From Toxoplasma gondii ME49 (Eukaryota > Apicomplexa > Conoidasida > Eucoccidiorida > Sarcocystidae): a DNA stretch of 64,000 nucleotides. This document shows, piece after piece, positions 1 to 12,347 of the stretch. The stretch spans positions 4,367,137 through 4,431,136 of the forward strand of contig NC_031477.1 in NCBI RefSeq assembly GCF_000006565.2. The letters are read 5' to 3'. Position 1 is the stretch's first letter, and each line of letters begins with the position of its first letter. The notes under the pieces were generated by a model. The model was not told the origin of the DNA and did not search any database. It saw only the letters and a program-made list of their open reading frames with translations. A program made the position numbers and the translations under genes.

Positions 1-1455
1 CTTTCGACCCTCCGGCACGCCTATCCGGTTGATACGTGCACGTCGCCTGACACCGGATATCCTCGAGATACCTGCTCGTATCTCATTTCGCAGCCTCCCT
101 GTCAAGAGGATGAATGTGTGAAGTGCTGCCCTTCTTTGTCTGCACGTTGTGGGGTGCTGTCTGGCAATCAAGATATCGGAATACGGCAAGGCGTTGCCAA
201 TGAAGTCCAACGGCAAGGTTGGTATTTGTCGGTGGCACTCTCGAGCACACACACTCATTTTGGCGTTCCGACGTCCCCGGGTCTCCTCGGGAGGTGCCTG
301 GTCCGGCTGCCCATCTGGAAGCCTTGCTCGTTCATTTTGAATTCTATGAATAACACGATCAAATCATCAATTGCGAAAAAGAAATCTTTGCATGCATTGC
401 TGCTCGCATTGTCAGGTGTTTCGAGCTGGCACTTGATCAGTTCTGCCTTTCTTCACGGACTCCAAGTGGCTTCGAATGCTGCCAACGTAATACCTTCGAT
501 GCGGCAGTGTGCCACAAGCGAGGCCTGTTAATTGCGCAGGCAGACTTGTCGGATTCATACTTCCGGGTGACTTAACCGACGGTCCCCTAAACATCGAAAT
601 TGGGGTAAAAAAGTGCCACTGTTTAAAATAGCACACTAATGATATTTCTGTATCACGTCAGGATTTCCCTGGTCCATGTCAGGCACCCTTTGCTGTCTCG
701 AAGGGTGTGACGCCTCGGCTGAACAGAAGTCATGTATGCGTGGTCTCAGCAGGGGTAACGAATCGTGGTGAAAGATTATTACAGACACCCCAAATTAAAA
801 TCCAACTTGACTCCCTATAAATGTGAAAGAATCGTCATCAAGCTGAAAAGCACAGAAAAAAAACAGCAACGCACACACATACACACGCACACAACAGAAA
901 CACATGAGAGCATGCCTACACTGGTGGGAAGGTTCAGTCTGACATTGTCTTTCTTAATGTTTTGCAGGCAGCCTTTGTTGCCTGTGTACTGTCACCGATC
1001 TCCCAATAGTCGTGGAAGCTTTCTCTCGGTGCACCGGAAGGCGCGCTCTGCCAGATACAGCTGCCTCCAATCTTAGTTTCATCATCGATATTCGTCCGCA
1101 GTGAGAGCGAAACGTTCATGTTGGCTCATCAACGTCTAAGGAGCAACCCTCTTTCAGAACTGCGACGAAACAGACGATCTTACATTTGTGCGCAAAACTT
1201 GAGGCAAGCTTTCACTTGTTAGTTGGTCGTGAAGTGACTTTTCTGTGCGAACCTGGCACTGGTCACGTCGCCCAAAATGTGGACTTCAGGAAATCGCCCT
1301 GGCCTTCACGCGCGTCAGTAACTACCCATTTCAGCGGGACAAAGCGAGAAAAAGTCGTGCACCTGTGAACGTGTGTATTTGTTCCTTGCCATGTTCACCC
1401 CTTATCCGCGCGATTCAACCACGAAAGTGGTCGATATCTGCTTTGCATCCACGAT
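1..1455. other. Non-coding stretch downstream of UPF1
   Basis: No open frame here has splice signals, codon character or family similarity that I can defend. It lies 3' of the UPF1 stop codon and presumably includes that gene's 3' UTR. A short CA-rich run (about 870-905) is the only simple-sequence feature seen. Confidence 0.5.
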
Positions 1456-4400
1456 TCATCCTCTCACCTGTTCCGACACGACTGTCGCGGCTCGGTTAGG
1501 TCTCGATGCGCAGCCGGAGTCGCGGCCTACAAAGTCTGGGTCCGAAGCTCCAGATGCGTTCGCTGGACCTAAACTCTCTCCCAACCCTCTCGTCTCATTT
1601 CGGGCGTCTCTGTCTGAGGACTTTGGACCGCCGCGCTTCCCGGCACCGGGAGTCGCCGTTCCTGCGTCAGCTGTCTCCGTGGGAAATGGTCGCGAAGCAA
1701 AGGCTCCTCCGCCGGCGATGGCACGTGAAATCACGTCGACCGCACCATGCGGCCCTTCACCTGGCCGGGTGTTGCTTTTGGAAGCTCCCGCCCCTGACTG
1801 GCCGAGCCCGGCTCCTGAATCTCTGAAACTCGAACTAGCGCAAGCGGCGCTTGCGCCTTGACTGCCTCCAGAGAAACCCCCCGCCTCCGCATCACGTCCG
1901 GAGAAGTAAGCCGCTGGAGCCCGCAGTGTCTGATGATCTGCGCCCGAAACCGCGGCTGCAGCCAGCGCGCCGCCTTGGCCCGAAGGGTAGTAGAACGCCG
2001 TGCCTGAGGCGGCGTGAGCAGCCATCAAAGACGACGACGGCATGGGGGACTGAGACTGGAAGCCCCGATCTGCACCCAAAAGCGCAGCGAAAGCCGCACA
2101 TGGGTACAGAGGTGGCGCAGAATAGTAGCCGCCGGCGCCATTTGGAATGTAGGTCGAAGCAGGAGGCGGCCCTGCGTTGGGCTGTCCAGCGCTGAGGCCG
2201 CCAGAAGAGGGAACAGTTTGCAGATATCCAGAAGTTGTCGCGTGCCGGTCGTAGTCTTGGAGCTCCTCCGGCGCAATGTGTCTCGAAGCTGCCTTGATCT
2301 TGCCGAGTTTCCCCTTTGTAGCGCCGGCACCTCCTCTTCCGCCCTTCGAGGCGCCCGCCGCCGTGAGCGCCCCGAAAGGGGTCAGGGGCGGAAGGGTAAT
2401 GCGGATTTTCGACGGCTTCAGATTGCTCAAAGGCCCATCAACAACCAAGTCGTACTTGAGGTAGTGGTGAATCAACAAACGCCAGATGGGAGGCTCCGGT
2501 ACACACGGCGTGCCCGAAAGCGTGGAAGCCCCCGGACCTACCTGCACTCCACAGGGGCCGAGAGCGTTCCCGGGCAGTCCCGTGGTGCCACTCCCTGGGG
2601 GCGGAGCTGCCGGAGCCCCTGGCGGCCGGGCAACCCGGGGCATGTAGTTTGCGAGGACAGTGGCATTGCCACAAATGATGAGTCCGTACTTTGCTCGTGT
2701 CATAGCCACATTCAACCGCCGCGAGTCCGCCAAAAAGCCAATCCCCGTGTTGCTGTTGGACCGGACGCACGACAGGAGAATGAAGTCTTTTTCTCGACCC
2801 TGGAATGCGTCGACGGATGCGACTTCGAGGTCGGCGAACGCCGCTTGCCCAAGGGTTGTCTGGCGCTGAAAGAGTGACGAAATGTGAGCCCGCTGTCCGT
2901 CGTACGGCGTGATGACGCCGATCTGAGAGGCTTTCAAACCGCATTTGAGGAGGAACGTGACGATCTTTTCGATGTTGCTCGCCTCGACCCGGTTCACGTA
3001 CGATGTCCCCGATCCGCTAATTTCTTCCGACGCAGTCGAGTGGTAGAAAAACATCGGTCGCTCCTCGTTTGGCCAGGGGAACCGGTGGTCGCCAGGCCCC
3101 TGGTGAAAGTAGGTGCGTTCCGTCATGGTGACGCCGTTCTGAAGCTCACCCTCGTAGAAGAAATAGGATGGGAAGAACGACAGAGCGGGATGCATGCGAT
3201 ACTGAACCTTGAGTCGAAGAGGCCGGTGGCCGAGGGCCAGGAGCCGCGAAAAGAGAGACGTCGCCAAGCCCGCAGCCGCGGCCTTCTTGCTCAACACAAC
3301 GGGCCCCAGCTGGCAGTGGTCCCCTATCAACACCACTTGTTTGGCCCCCAGGACGATCGGGATCAGACACTCAGGCTCCGTCGCTTGCGCGGCCTCGTCG
3401 ATGACGACCTGGCGGAAGCGAAAACCCTGCAGGCGATTGTCCCCCGCGCCTACGCAAGTTGTACAAATGACATCGGCAGTTTGGAGAATCTCCATTTCTG
3501 CCCGAGAAATCAACAGCCGCAGCCGCCGCTCATCCGCAGCTGCGAGCTCGCCGGTCTGCTCTTTGAGTTGGATGTATTTGGCCATCTCGTCGCTGCTCCC
3601 GGTCTTGAGCTCGAGAACCTTTTTGTGGAGCGCCAGGTTTTCCACGCAGAAAGAAGTGAGGGAAGAGGAAGCGCCTTCGCGCGACTTTGAGTACATGCGA
3701 ATGACTTTGAGACCTGTGCGATTGATTCTTTCGGCCAGCTGGTCCACGGCTACGTTACTGGGAGCGACAACGAGCACCTGGCCGCCCTCCTTGTTGACGC
3801 GGCCTGCACAGCGGGGGTGGATGTGAGAACCAACCTCACTCAGCTTCACCATCTGGTAGACGAGTGTGCTGCAAGTCAACGTTTTCCCCGTCCCCGGCGG
3901 TCCTTGAATGAGCGAGAGCGGGTGCTGCAGGGCGTAGCGAATGGCCAGCATTTGACTCGGATTCAACGGAGCGAGGTTGGGAGCTGAGATCTGCAACGGC
4001 ATCGGAGTCTGGATGATCTGGTGCTCCATCTGCTTCCCCATCAGCGTGTGGTACAGGTAACTGCTCACGCTGATTTCATCCACTGCGAGCTGGCGCAGAG
4101 CCGCCTGCATGCGCTCAAACGAAGTGCTTTTCCAGACGAATTCGATGGTGTAGAGAAGCGGCACCGGGCTGTCCCAGGCTCCCTTAGCATTTGGCGGCTT
4201 CTTGACTTCCACAATGACTTCTTCGCTGTCTTCAGAGAAGCGCGTTATGCTGCCAGTGCAACTCCACTGCACAAAATTCCCATCTCCTTCAAGTCCCGCG
4301 GTTCCGCCGCTCCCCACGCCGTTCGAGCTCGTCGCCTCGTTGCTGTACGTACACCCCGACCCGTGAGACCCCCCGCTGCTTGCAGGGGCCGAGGAAGAGG

Positions 4401-7400
4401 CACCGGACAAAACAGACTTGGGCAGCACCGTCGATATTTTCACTTCGTCCCCAGCTGCCACGCGAACGTTGCACCCTTCGTCTCGGGAGTACATGAAGTA
4501 CGCAAGGCGCCGCCGGTTCAGGCCTTGTTCCCACCGCAGTTTGACTCTCACGAGCTTCTGGCCGTCCTTTATTTGCTTGTCGAAATCCGCTTCAGCTTGC
4601 ACGAGAGGCGCGAATGTTCGCTGGTAGTCGAAGCCGTCCTCGTACACCAGTTTCACGCACGGAAGAGGCGCCTCTTCCTCTGCATACAAACCAAAAACGA
4701 AGGAAGGGTGACGGATATGTGCATCGGAGCCGCGCCTACAATATGTAATTTGTGCAGGGGTGTAGGGACGAAAGTAAAACAGAACTCCAAGTAACGTCGA
4801 TGGAAAAATATGGACAGGCACTTACGATGTGTTTGTACATTGGCGGACTACGCATGCATGTGCCCCACACAGTGTTTTGGTCACAAAAAGGACGTATGCG
4901 GAGTGTCCATCTCATGCTCTGCATGTGTGTGTGTTCCCAGAAAAGCTACGGAACGCTTCTTAAAGGGAAACACGCAGAAAATGCAAGGACTCATGCAGAA
5001 GGAAGATTCAGGCGGTCAAGAGGGAACCTCTTCTCACCGCCTTCGAGGAACCGACCCGTCGGACAACCGGCAACGCACGTGTAATAGGTGTCTACCCTAC
5101 CTAAATGGGTCAATATCCTTACAAGCGACTTTTGGTTTGTCGAACTATCACAACCCGATACTTCAATACCAGTCCACCGGTCACGGTGGATCCTTGAAAA
5201 AGTCATGCTCCAGTGCGAGTGTGGACTATCAAGAGAACGAGCCATCACGACTGGATTCGCGAGATGCATCTGCCAGAGTTCCCTCGATTTTTTTCCAGTC
5301 CTCGCCTTACTGGTTTGGCTGAGCTCCTCGAGAGTCGCTTGAGGATTCTTTTGCCAAAGTTCCTCCAGTCGCTGAAGTTGCTGCGTGGTGACAACATGGC
5401 AATCGCGTTGTTCCTCTGCCGTCAGCGTTGATCGGACAAGCCAGGGAAGAAACGATTTGCCTTCAATCAACGGCTGCCACTGCGTGAGGTCCCATCCGCT
5501 CTGCTTCAGAGCACCGCTCGACAGACAGGGCTCCCTGACGGCAATCACAAAAAGAGAGATACTCGCGATATGAAGAGGACCCTTCACAGCATTCTTGCAT
5601 TTGCACATTTGCCTAAGGAAAAGCAGACCGCATTCCTGCATCAGAGATCTCCACTTCAACGCCGTTCTCTCTGCACAGTTCCAGCCTATGCAAAACATTT
5701 CCACTGCTCGATACTACTGCTCAGTTTGTGATGAGGAAGCGGACCAGGACGACTGTGACCAACGAAGAGGTAACGGAACAAGTGTAGTCAACCGCGTTCA
5801 ATATGTAGAGAGATGGGACTTGAAGTGCCACGATTTGCATTGAGGGTACAAATAGATAACTCGCCACTGTCGCTCACCGGCATATGAGGACGACAACACC
5901 TTCTTGTTCCGCAGGGATAAGGCCGAGAAGGAAAACATTGCGACTTCCGCACTGGAAACATTCGAGCGTGCAGTCACCTGCGTACGAGAAGGGCAAAAAC
6001 ATCCTTCTTAGGAGAGATACAACCGCAGAACAAGCATTCTCTAGCTCCCCATCACTAGTTCTTAAAAGGGGAAGAGATGGCGTAATCCCAAGCGGCAACT
6101 CGTGGCATGTATTATGTGAAAGACGAAAGACCAATGGACGTCGGCACCTGAGACAAGGTAATACACCTGCAAGAAGCACGTCTAGCTGCCATTGAGTCTC
6201 CTTTACAGCGATAGGCTCCAGACGGTAAACTCTTCGCTGAATCAGAATGCGTCGTCATTCTTTCTACGCCACACCGAACAAACGCAGGCGCTCCGACGCT
6301 GATAGCTTGGAGTAACAGCATGCGTCAGTCGAGCACAAGGGGAAGACGCGCATATGTCATATCTCTTGCGAGCACCGCCTTACACTAGAGTTTCTCTTTT
6401 GAGCCATGTAATGATCAATGGTTGCCGTTGAAACGCCGTCGTGAGTTCCACTCACTCCTCCCCCGGGGGAGTTCCAGCAAGACGAGCGTGCACAGTCGCT
6501 TGCGAGTTGCGCCTAGAGAAACTTGGCTTTTTCAGGAAAGGGGTCTACACGTATTATAGAAGTACCCCCCCTTTTTATCTCTTTTACAGGAACGCCACTT
6601 CACGTTTTCTATGCCTGGTATGCAGGAACGACTCTCAACGCCGCTTCACTTAAACCACTACGGATCCTCCATTCGAGTATGGGTGCCAGAGCACGTCGGC
6701 AGTTAGACGTAGCCACCACGAGTATTGGGCACCCTTTGCGAAGCCGTAGATGAGTTTTACATGAACAGAGGGATGACACGTTCGTGCGCGCAGTCGATGC
6801 AGAGAGAGGTAGACGTACCGAGCGGTCCCTCGGGATGAAGCATGACTTCTCTGTGTCGGCTTTTGACCAAGTGGAAGATGATGTGGGAACCCATGCTGCT
6901 TCCACTGGCGCTGCAGGGGCTGTTGCAGAAGTATTTGTTGCAGCAGCAGCATTTCAAGACACAGTCTGGAGAGCTAGCACCGCAGTAGCTGCAGGCGTGT
7001 TCCGGAATTTCCTTCGTGGCCTTTCCGCCACGGCCATGGTCCTCTTTCAGTTCCTCTCTGGGTTCTCCCGCGTCACCGGCGTGCACGCCATTCGGGGTGC
7101 CATCCTGAGCGCACTTTCTGTGACTTTCTGGCACCTCCCCGGAACCAGAACGGCCCACTGTTTCTTGGCGTTCGGCAAGCGAGCTTAACGTGGCGACGGA
7201 GGCATCGACGCTTCCGGAGGGACCCGGGCCAGAGTGTAAATTCGACCAGTCTTCCTCGGGAGCCAGGTGAAGACGATCGAGTTTCTCCTGCAGGTCTTCT
7301 ACCGCTCCATCTCCTGAAACGCCGCCACTCGGAAGAGGACATCTCTGCGGACTGGCAGTTGAAGCGTCTGCTTGCTGGTAGGCTTCATCAGAGGTGTTCC

Positions 7401-7584
7401 TCCCGCTGGACGGGGGATAAGAATCTAGGCGTGCGGTGGGGCCGCTCGGAGGTAACGGCGAAGAAAAATCCTCGTCAACGTCCACTCCCGGAACAGTCGA
7501 CACCGCTCCACCGTTTGGGGTAAAATTGAGATCCGCTGCATCGAAAATGAAGTCCGAAATATCGAAGCTATTTGGTGACGCCAT
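1456..7584 (-). CDS. UPF1: UPF1 / RENT1, ATP-dependent RNA helicase of nonsense-mediated mRNA decay
   Basis: Model: complement(1456..4679, 5311..5534, 5878..5977, 6819..7584), 1437 aa, all junctions GT-AG and in phase. Seen: a Cys/His zinc domain from about residue 196 (EHACSYCG) that continues across exons 1-2 ([15 protein letters not shown]), where it would bind UPF2. The 1B region follows. An SF1 helicase core carries motif I GPPGTGKT (623-630), motif II DEAAQ (791-795; human has DESTQ), [11 protein letters not shown] (986-996) and [11 protein letters not shown] (1017-1027). Family role: UPF1 scans mRNA with UPF2/UPF3 and triggers decay of transcripts with premature stops; it is cytoplasmic. 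Odd points: a Ser/Gly-rich insert (about 455-501), a Pro/Gly-rich insert (about 1041-1095) just before the last helicase block, and a long Ala/Gly/Ser-rich C-terminus in place of an obvious SQ-repeat tail. The start ATG at 7584 opens an acidic N-terminus typical of the family. The exon 4 acceptor at 4680 was chosen because it alone keeps phase and the family alignment. Confidence 0.96.
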
Positions 7585-10544
7585 GTTGACAACCAAAGAA
7601 GCCGTCAAATTGGCAGAGAGGAAAGGCACCCTTTGCGTTTCTTCCCTCAAGCCACACTCCGACAATGCCTTCGGCTGGCGACAAAAACAGACAAACAGAA
7701 ACTCGGACACCTGCAAACTGGGCAAAAGGAGTACCAGGAAAGGGGACAAGCGGCACTTGCATGCAAGATGTGCCCAAAGAAAACGAAGCGAGTAGACACC
7801 ACAGCTCTCGTATCGGGAAAACGTTTTCACTCTTAGAGCGCAGAATGCAGACATGCCCGATGGGAAGTATTGGCATACGACTCCACAAAGGGTTCGTGCG
7901 GGAAATTCCGTCCAGTATTGAACGCCGCAAAACAGAGGTGGCAGCTAGAGGGCCTCAGGGTTGCGAGGAAAGTCCAGAGGGAGTGAACCGAGTCAAAAGA
8001 TGCCCCTGTCGACCACTAGTTGTCCCGAAAAAATGACGTAGAAAGTTGAGTGAGAAAGCGAAGTCGGGTTGGAAAGAGTTGGCACCACCCGCAAAACAAC
8101 ATGCGCAAAGAAGCCAGTTCTCTACCAACATGGAGTGAACGACATGGAGACTGAAGGAAAAGCTGTGGCTTGTCTCTAGTCAGAGAAGCTCCCGCCTCTA
8201 TTCCATTTGTGCCACCATGAAGAACATTCAGGAAACGTAAATGTGGAGCGAATCGACAAACCATCTTCCTTATTACGAAATGTAGTCTTCTTCATTCCTA
8301 CTTGCCTTGATTCAACCACACCTTTCACGGCGCAGACAGTGGGCACACCCGGGTTGCCGGCTACAATATTAGGGTTCAGAGATGAAAGTCTTTTGTTCGT
8401 TTTTGCTTAAAGAGTCGAAGACAAGTAAGAAATAAGCACAGTAAATTACCATTTGTTATCGAGAAGTCACTCCAATTTGTCTCATGGCCACTCATCGATG
8501 CCAAGGTGAGACCCGTTGCATGCGCGGGCCGCGGCCACGCAAACTGCCAGTTTCACCAACCCGTCCAGAACAGCTCCTGCCCGTTTGTTACTTGTTTGAC
8601 AGTCCATTTTCTCTTTTGAATTGATCATAAGGATAACGGAACACGCAATGTTGTGTTACAGATTCATTGAGGGGCGGGTTGTCTGGAGAAAAAGTCGATC
8701 ATCGAGTCCTGACGCGAGCGGCTAGTTTAAGTTTTGAACGAATATGCGGAGTGCGTCAGCTGTGTTTGTTCTAACACGTGTTTTCTTCATCCTTCTTCAG
8801 TTAGTTTCCTTCCGCGTGCAAGTTTGAGAGCGCTCAGGAGCTACACAGAGCAAATTTGGTTCTTGTTCAGATCAGTTCGCCTTGCCTCGGCTGCCCTTGT
8901 CTGTTCAAATTCGGCGGTCACCACTGGAACAGCAACTATATCTGCCCCTCCCCTCCGATTCCGAGGAAATGAAACGCCTGCACAATTTTAGGCTCTTAAA
9001 ATTCTCACTGAAAGTCTTTATCCAAGAAGTGGCAGCCCAGGAGGGACACGCATAGCACCTTGGTTCCCGTTTTTGCTGACGAGTTCACGGAGAAAAAATC
9101 CCCCTTGTACGATGTACGAATTATTTCACACTTCTCCGTGGAAAGGTCTGGAGTCCTTCCGGCGATTGTCCGCTGTGCATTTGCAGCAGACGTGTCGGTT
9201 GCTGTTAGGCAGTACTTATTGCGGAACGGTCGCTACGTCAGAACACAGACAGCGTCTACACATCATTGGATCTTCTAGAATGCGGGTCATCCATGCGCTG
9301 CAAGTCCACCTGGCGGCGGTCAAGACTAAAGCGTTGACAGAACCGTTCCCTTGTGGAGTATCTGCTGCCTTCATTGGAGAGTAGACAGAAAGTTGCTGGA
9401 CTTCATGCGTATCATTCGTAACAAGAGATACACTGTTTCAGTTGAAATATGCTCTCCGTTCAGTAGTCGATAGCGCGTTTGACAACTTGTTTTTCTTGCT
9501 ACGGCCCACGCGCTTAATTAGCACCTTTTTACGAAGCAATTAGAAACACATCAGTCAGTCAGACCCCGAGATACAGCTGTAAGGAAGTCCCAGTCGCCGT
9601 GGCGTACCATTCGTGTCTGTAATCCGTGACCAGAACGTAACACTCGGGCGTATCTGTAAGGAGGAAGGGACGCATCATTTCTGCACCCTACACAATAGGG
9701 AAAAGTGGTACTATCTGGACTGCAGATGTTCTGGTCCGGTAACAAGACGTGAACAAAGCGTAGTTGCCTCCTTGTAATTAATTTACATAAAGGCACACTG
9801 CGCTTCGCAGTGGAAATTTTTCTTAAGGGCATTCATAATGATAAAAAGGTCTTGGCAATGCCGTGGGAAAAACTCAAGGGCGTGAATGCCGTATACGTTC
9901 GTATGTCCGGTTTCTAAATAAAAAAAATGCCGGGAAACCCGGAGGCACCCTCTTGGAGTTCGCAACGATCAACAGAGAATGGGACTAGGCGACATGATCA
10001 TCAGGTCGACAAGGCATGTGCTTCCCCTCTCAACGATCCGAGCTGATAGATGATTTCATGGGTATTCGTTCAAAAATAAGGAACCTCAAGACTGAATGGC
10101 TGACTCTTGAACGACGTTGTTAGTCGCTTTCTCCCGGAGTGCACGTCCTTCTCAAACTAGGTAGAAAGTCTCCGTAAAGCCTTTTCAGTATATCAGTGCG
10201 GCGGCTTTCTTGCTCAATAAAACACCCACGCATATTGCCCGGCTTGCCACTGCTTCACCCTATCTCCTGCATGCGCAGGACAGGCTCCGAAACTCGTGGC
10301 GTCTTCGCCGTCCAAGAGGCGACGTTGACAACTCCCTCCTGCCTCTCAAAATCTTCTTGTCTCTGCAGTTGCCTCTGTCAGCTGTCTTAAAAGCCATATC
10401 AGATTTTCGTTGTTGGCATCAGATCACCTTCAGTTGTGGCCTCACGGAGTGTTTAGAAGTGGACAAGACTCTCTGACGGAACTTGGCTGCTGAATGAGGC
10501 TCTAAACGAGTTTACAAATGACAGCTTCACGCTATTCTAGCAAA
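7585..10544. other. Intergenic region, about 3 kb
   Basis: It lies between the 5' end of UPF1 and the 3' end of the secreted repeat protein, both on the minus strand, so it should hold the UPF1 promoter and 5' UTR. Short open frames occur on both strands, but none shows a signal peptide, a family motif or consistent exon joins. Confidence 0.45.
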
Positions 10545-12347
10545 CTATTCAGACGATTCGAGGCTTGTCTGCGCTTGTAGCGTTTTGTCGTCTCCTTCAA
10601 CAGCTGTGTTATTGACACTTTGCAGCGTTCGGTCCGCTTCCGATGCCTTGGCTGAATGTCCCTTCAGGATCGAGTTCAGTGTCAGGCTGTCGATCAACTG
10701 GGTGTCCCAGTTGCCCAGAGGTCTCCCGTCGAAAAGCTCAGTGTCAGAGAGCTTCTCTGTCGCCGCAGCAAGACGTTGCTTGAGTTCTCCATTCAAAATT
10801 AACAGTTTCGAGTTGACCTGAGGTAGCAGCCCCTCGAGCTGTCTAATAAATTCGTCCAGTCCGATGATGTTCTGCAGTTTCCCGGCAACAACCTGATCGA
10901 TACCTAAATCGTTCCAGTTTGTGATGCGGCGCAGGTTGGACAGGGCAATTTCCACTCTACCCGCCTTGCTTTTGAGGCCCATCTTTCGGAAGGCACTCAA
11001 AAGAACGTCGGGCTCGAGCACGCCTTGCATCTGTTCCCTCTTAATGAAATCAGATAAAGTCTTGACCATCAGCTTGGAAACTTTGTCCTCAAAACCCTTC
11101 AAGGCTTCTGAAATGTTTGGTTCCATACGGAAGAGCCTTTCGCTGTCTCCCCGCAGTTCCTTTTGGACTGCCGGAGCAAGAGGTGGAGCAGATGTGTCGG
11201 GATTCGTTGCTTGGACTTCAGACAGCCTTCTCCCAGTGCCGCTTTGCTTACCCCGGAGACCCTCTTCGTAGATTTCCTCTATGCGCTGTTTCATGCGTGG
11301 CGACAGGGGTGTCTCTTGGTCATAAAGGAGACTGTCTCGCAGAGCTCCTGCAACCCGTTCGTAATTGTTCTTAACCCGCTGCATTTGCATCCACTTGCCA
11401 CGGGCCAGGTCTAGCACCGCTTTCTCATCTGCTGGAAGCGTATCACGGATCGCTCCTTGTACTAGGCCCTCTACACCGACACGTTTGAGCACCGCCTCGA
11501 CCGTCTCTGAGTCCACAGCTTTTCTGCGCGTAGTCAACTGGCGGGACACTTCCTCGGCCATATCTTTCCTCAGTGCTTCAATTTTTTCCTCGAACTCAGC
11601 AACTTTTCCTGTCTCTTTGGTGCCGGTGGGTGTCAACTTCAGGCGTTCTTTTGCCTTCTCCAAAAAGCTCATGACCGCAAGCCGACGGGGGGTAGTCTCA
11701 ATCTTTCCCCTGATAATAGGGGAGAAGCTAATTTCATCTAGTAGTTTGTTGAATTTGGGAGAGGTTGCAGGTTTCTGCAGGGTCTCCTTGTTGCTTAGCC
11801 TCTGTATGAGACTATCCTTGAGATCAACAATGTTCTTTTGATAATTCCTAACCAGGCCCGTGACGCGATCTCGATTATCTTGTCGTTTTAGCAAGGCTGC
11901 AAATTTGTTTTCTAGCTCACTCAGTTTTGAGGACACAGCGTCGTCGCCGCCCAGAAGCGTTGGGAGTCCAACGCGCTCCACCAAATCCTTCAGCTGGTGC
12001 TCACCCAACAGTCCATTTAAGCTATCTATTTGAAGGATGGAACCGAACAATTCTTTCCTTCGTGCTTCTGCTTTCGATCGGAAGTCCTCGATCGCAGTAT
12101 CCCATTCTTCTTTCAAGGCACCGCGTTCGGCTTTCTGCACAGCGTGGAAGAACGACACCGCACTCTCATTGAAAAGACTGTCGAACCGAGTTTTGATATC
12201 GTCTGAGAGGACTGTGAACTTCACCTTCCCCTCTTTCTGTATCGTACCTGTCTCTTTCCCTTCCTCTTGTGCCTTCAACGATACAGCACCGTAGGTCGCA
12301 GTAAACCCAATCACCAGTAACACGTACCACAGCCGACAGGTAGCCAT
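10545..12347 (-). CDS. Secreted protein with three ~160-170-aa diverged repeats and TEXEL-like motifs
   Basis: Single exon, 600 aa, ATG at 12347. Residues 1-20 form a clear signal peptide (ATCRLWYVLLVIGFTATYG). The rest is charged, helical and hydrophilic, with no transmembrane segment. The protein appears to be an internal triplication. Blocks with a [VM]-G-[LV] core lie near 124-128, 290-294 and 455-459, each preceded by a charged helix. The first two copies also share an Asn-Tyr-x9-Asp-Ser-Leu block (168-180 and 328-340). RRL tripeptides follow this block in both copies, RRLAV at 221-225 and RRLSE at 373-377; RRLxx is the TEXEL site cut by the Golgi protease ASP5 in Toxoplasma. I infer a secretory protein of the dense-granule or vacuole type, possibly exported. 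I do not recognise the family. The TEXEL call rests on the motif alone, and internal sites can be fortuitous. Confidence 0.85.
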   Translation of the reverse strand: MATCRLWYVLLVIGFTATYGAVSLKAQEEGKETGTIQKEGKVKFTVLSDDIKTRFDSLFNESAVSFFHAVQKAERGALKEEWDTAIEDFRSKAEARRKELFGSILQIDSLNGLLGEHQLKDLVERVGLPTLLGGDDAVSSKLSELENKFAALLKRQDNRDRVTGLVRNYQKNIVDLKDSLIQRLSNKETLQKPATSPKFNKLLDEISFSPIIRGKIETTPRRLAVMSFLEKAKERLKLTPTGTKETGKVAEFEEKIEALRKDMAEEVSRQLTTRRKAVDSETVEAVLKRVGVEGLVQGAIRDTLPADEKAVLDLARGKWMQMQRVKNNYERVAGALRDSLLYDQETPLSPRMKQRIEEIYEEGLRGKQSGTGRRLSEVQATNPDTSAPPLAPAVQKELRGDSERLFRMEPNISEALKGFEDKVSKLMVKTLSDFIKREQMQGVLEPDVLLSAFRKMGLKSKAGRVEIALSNLRRITNWNDLGIDQVVAGKLQNIIGLDEFIRQLEGLLPQVNSKLLILNGELKQRLAAATEKLSDTELFDGRPLGNWDTQLIDSLTLNSILKGHSAKASEADRTLQSVNNTAVEGDDKTLQAQTSLESSE

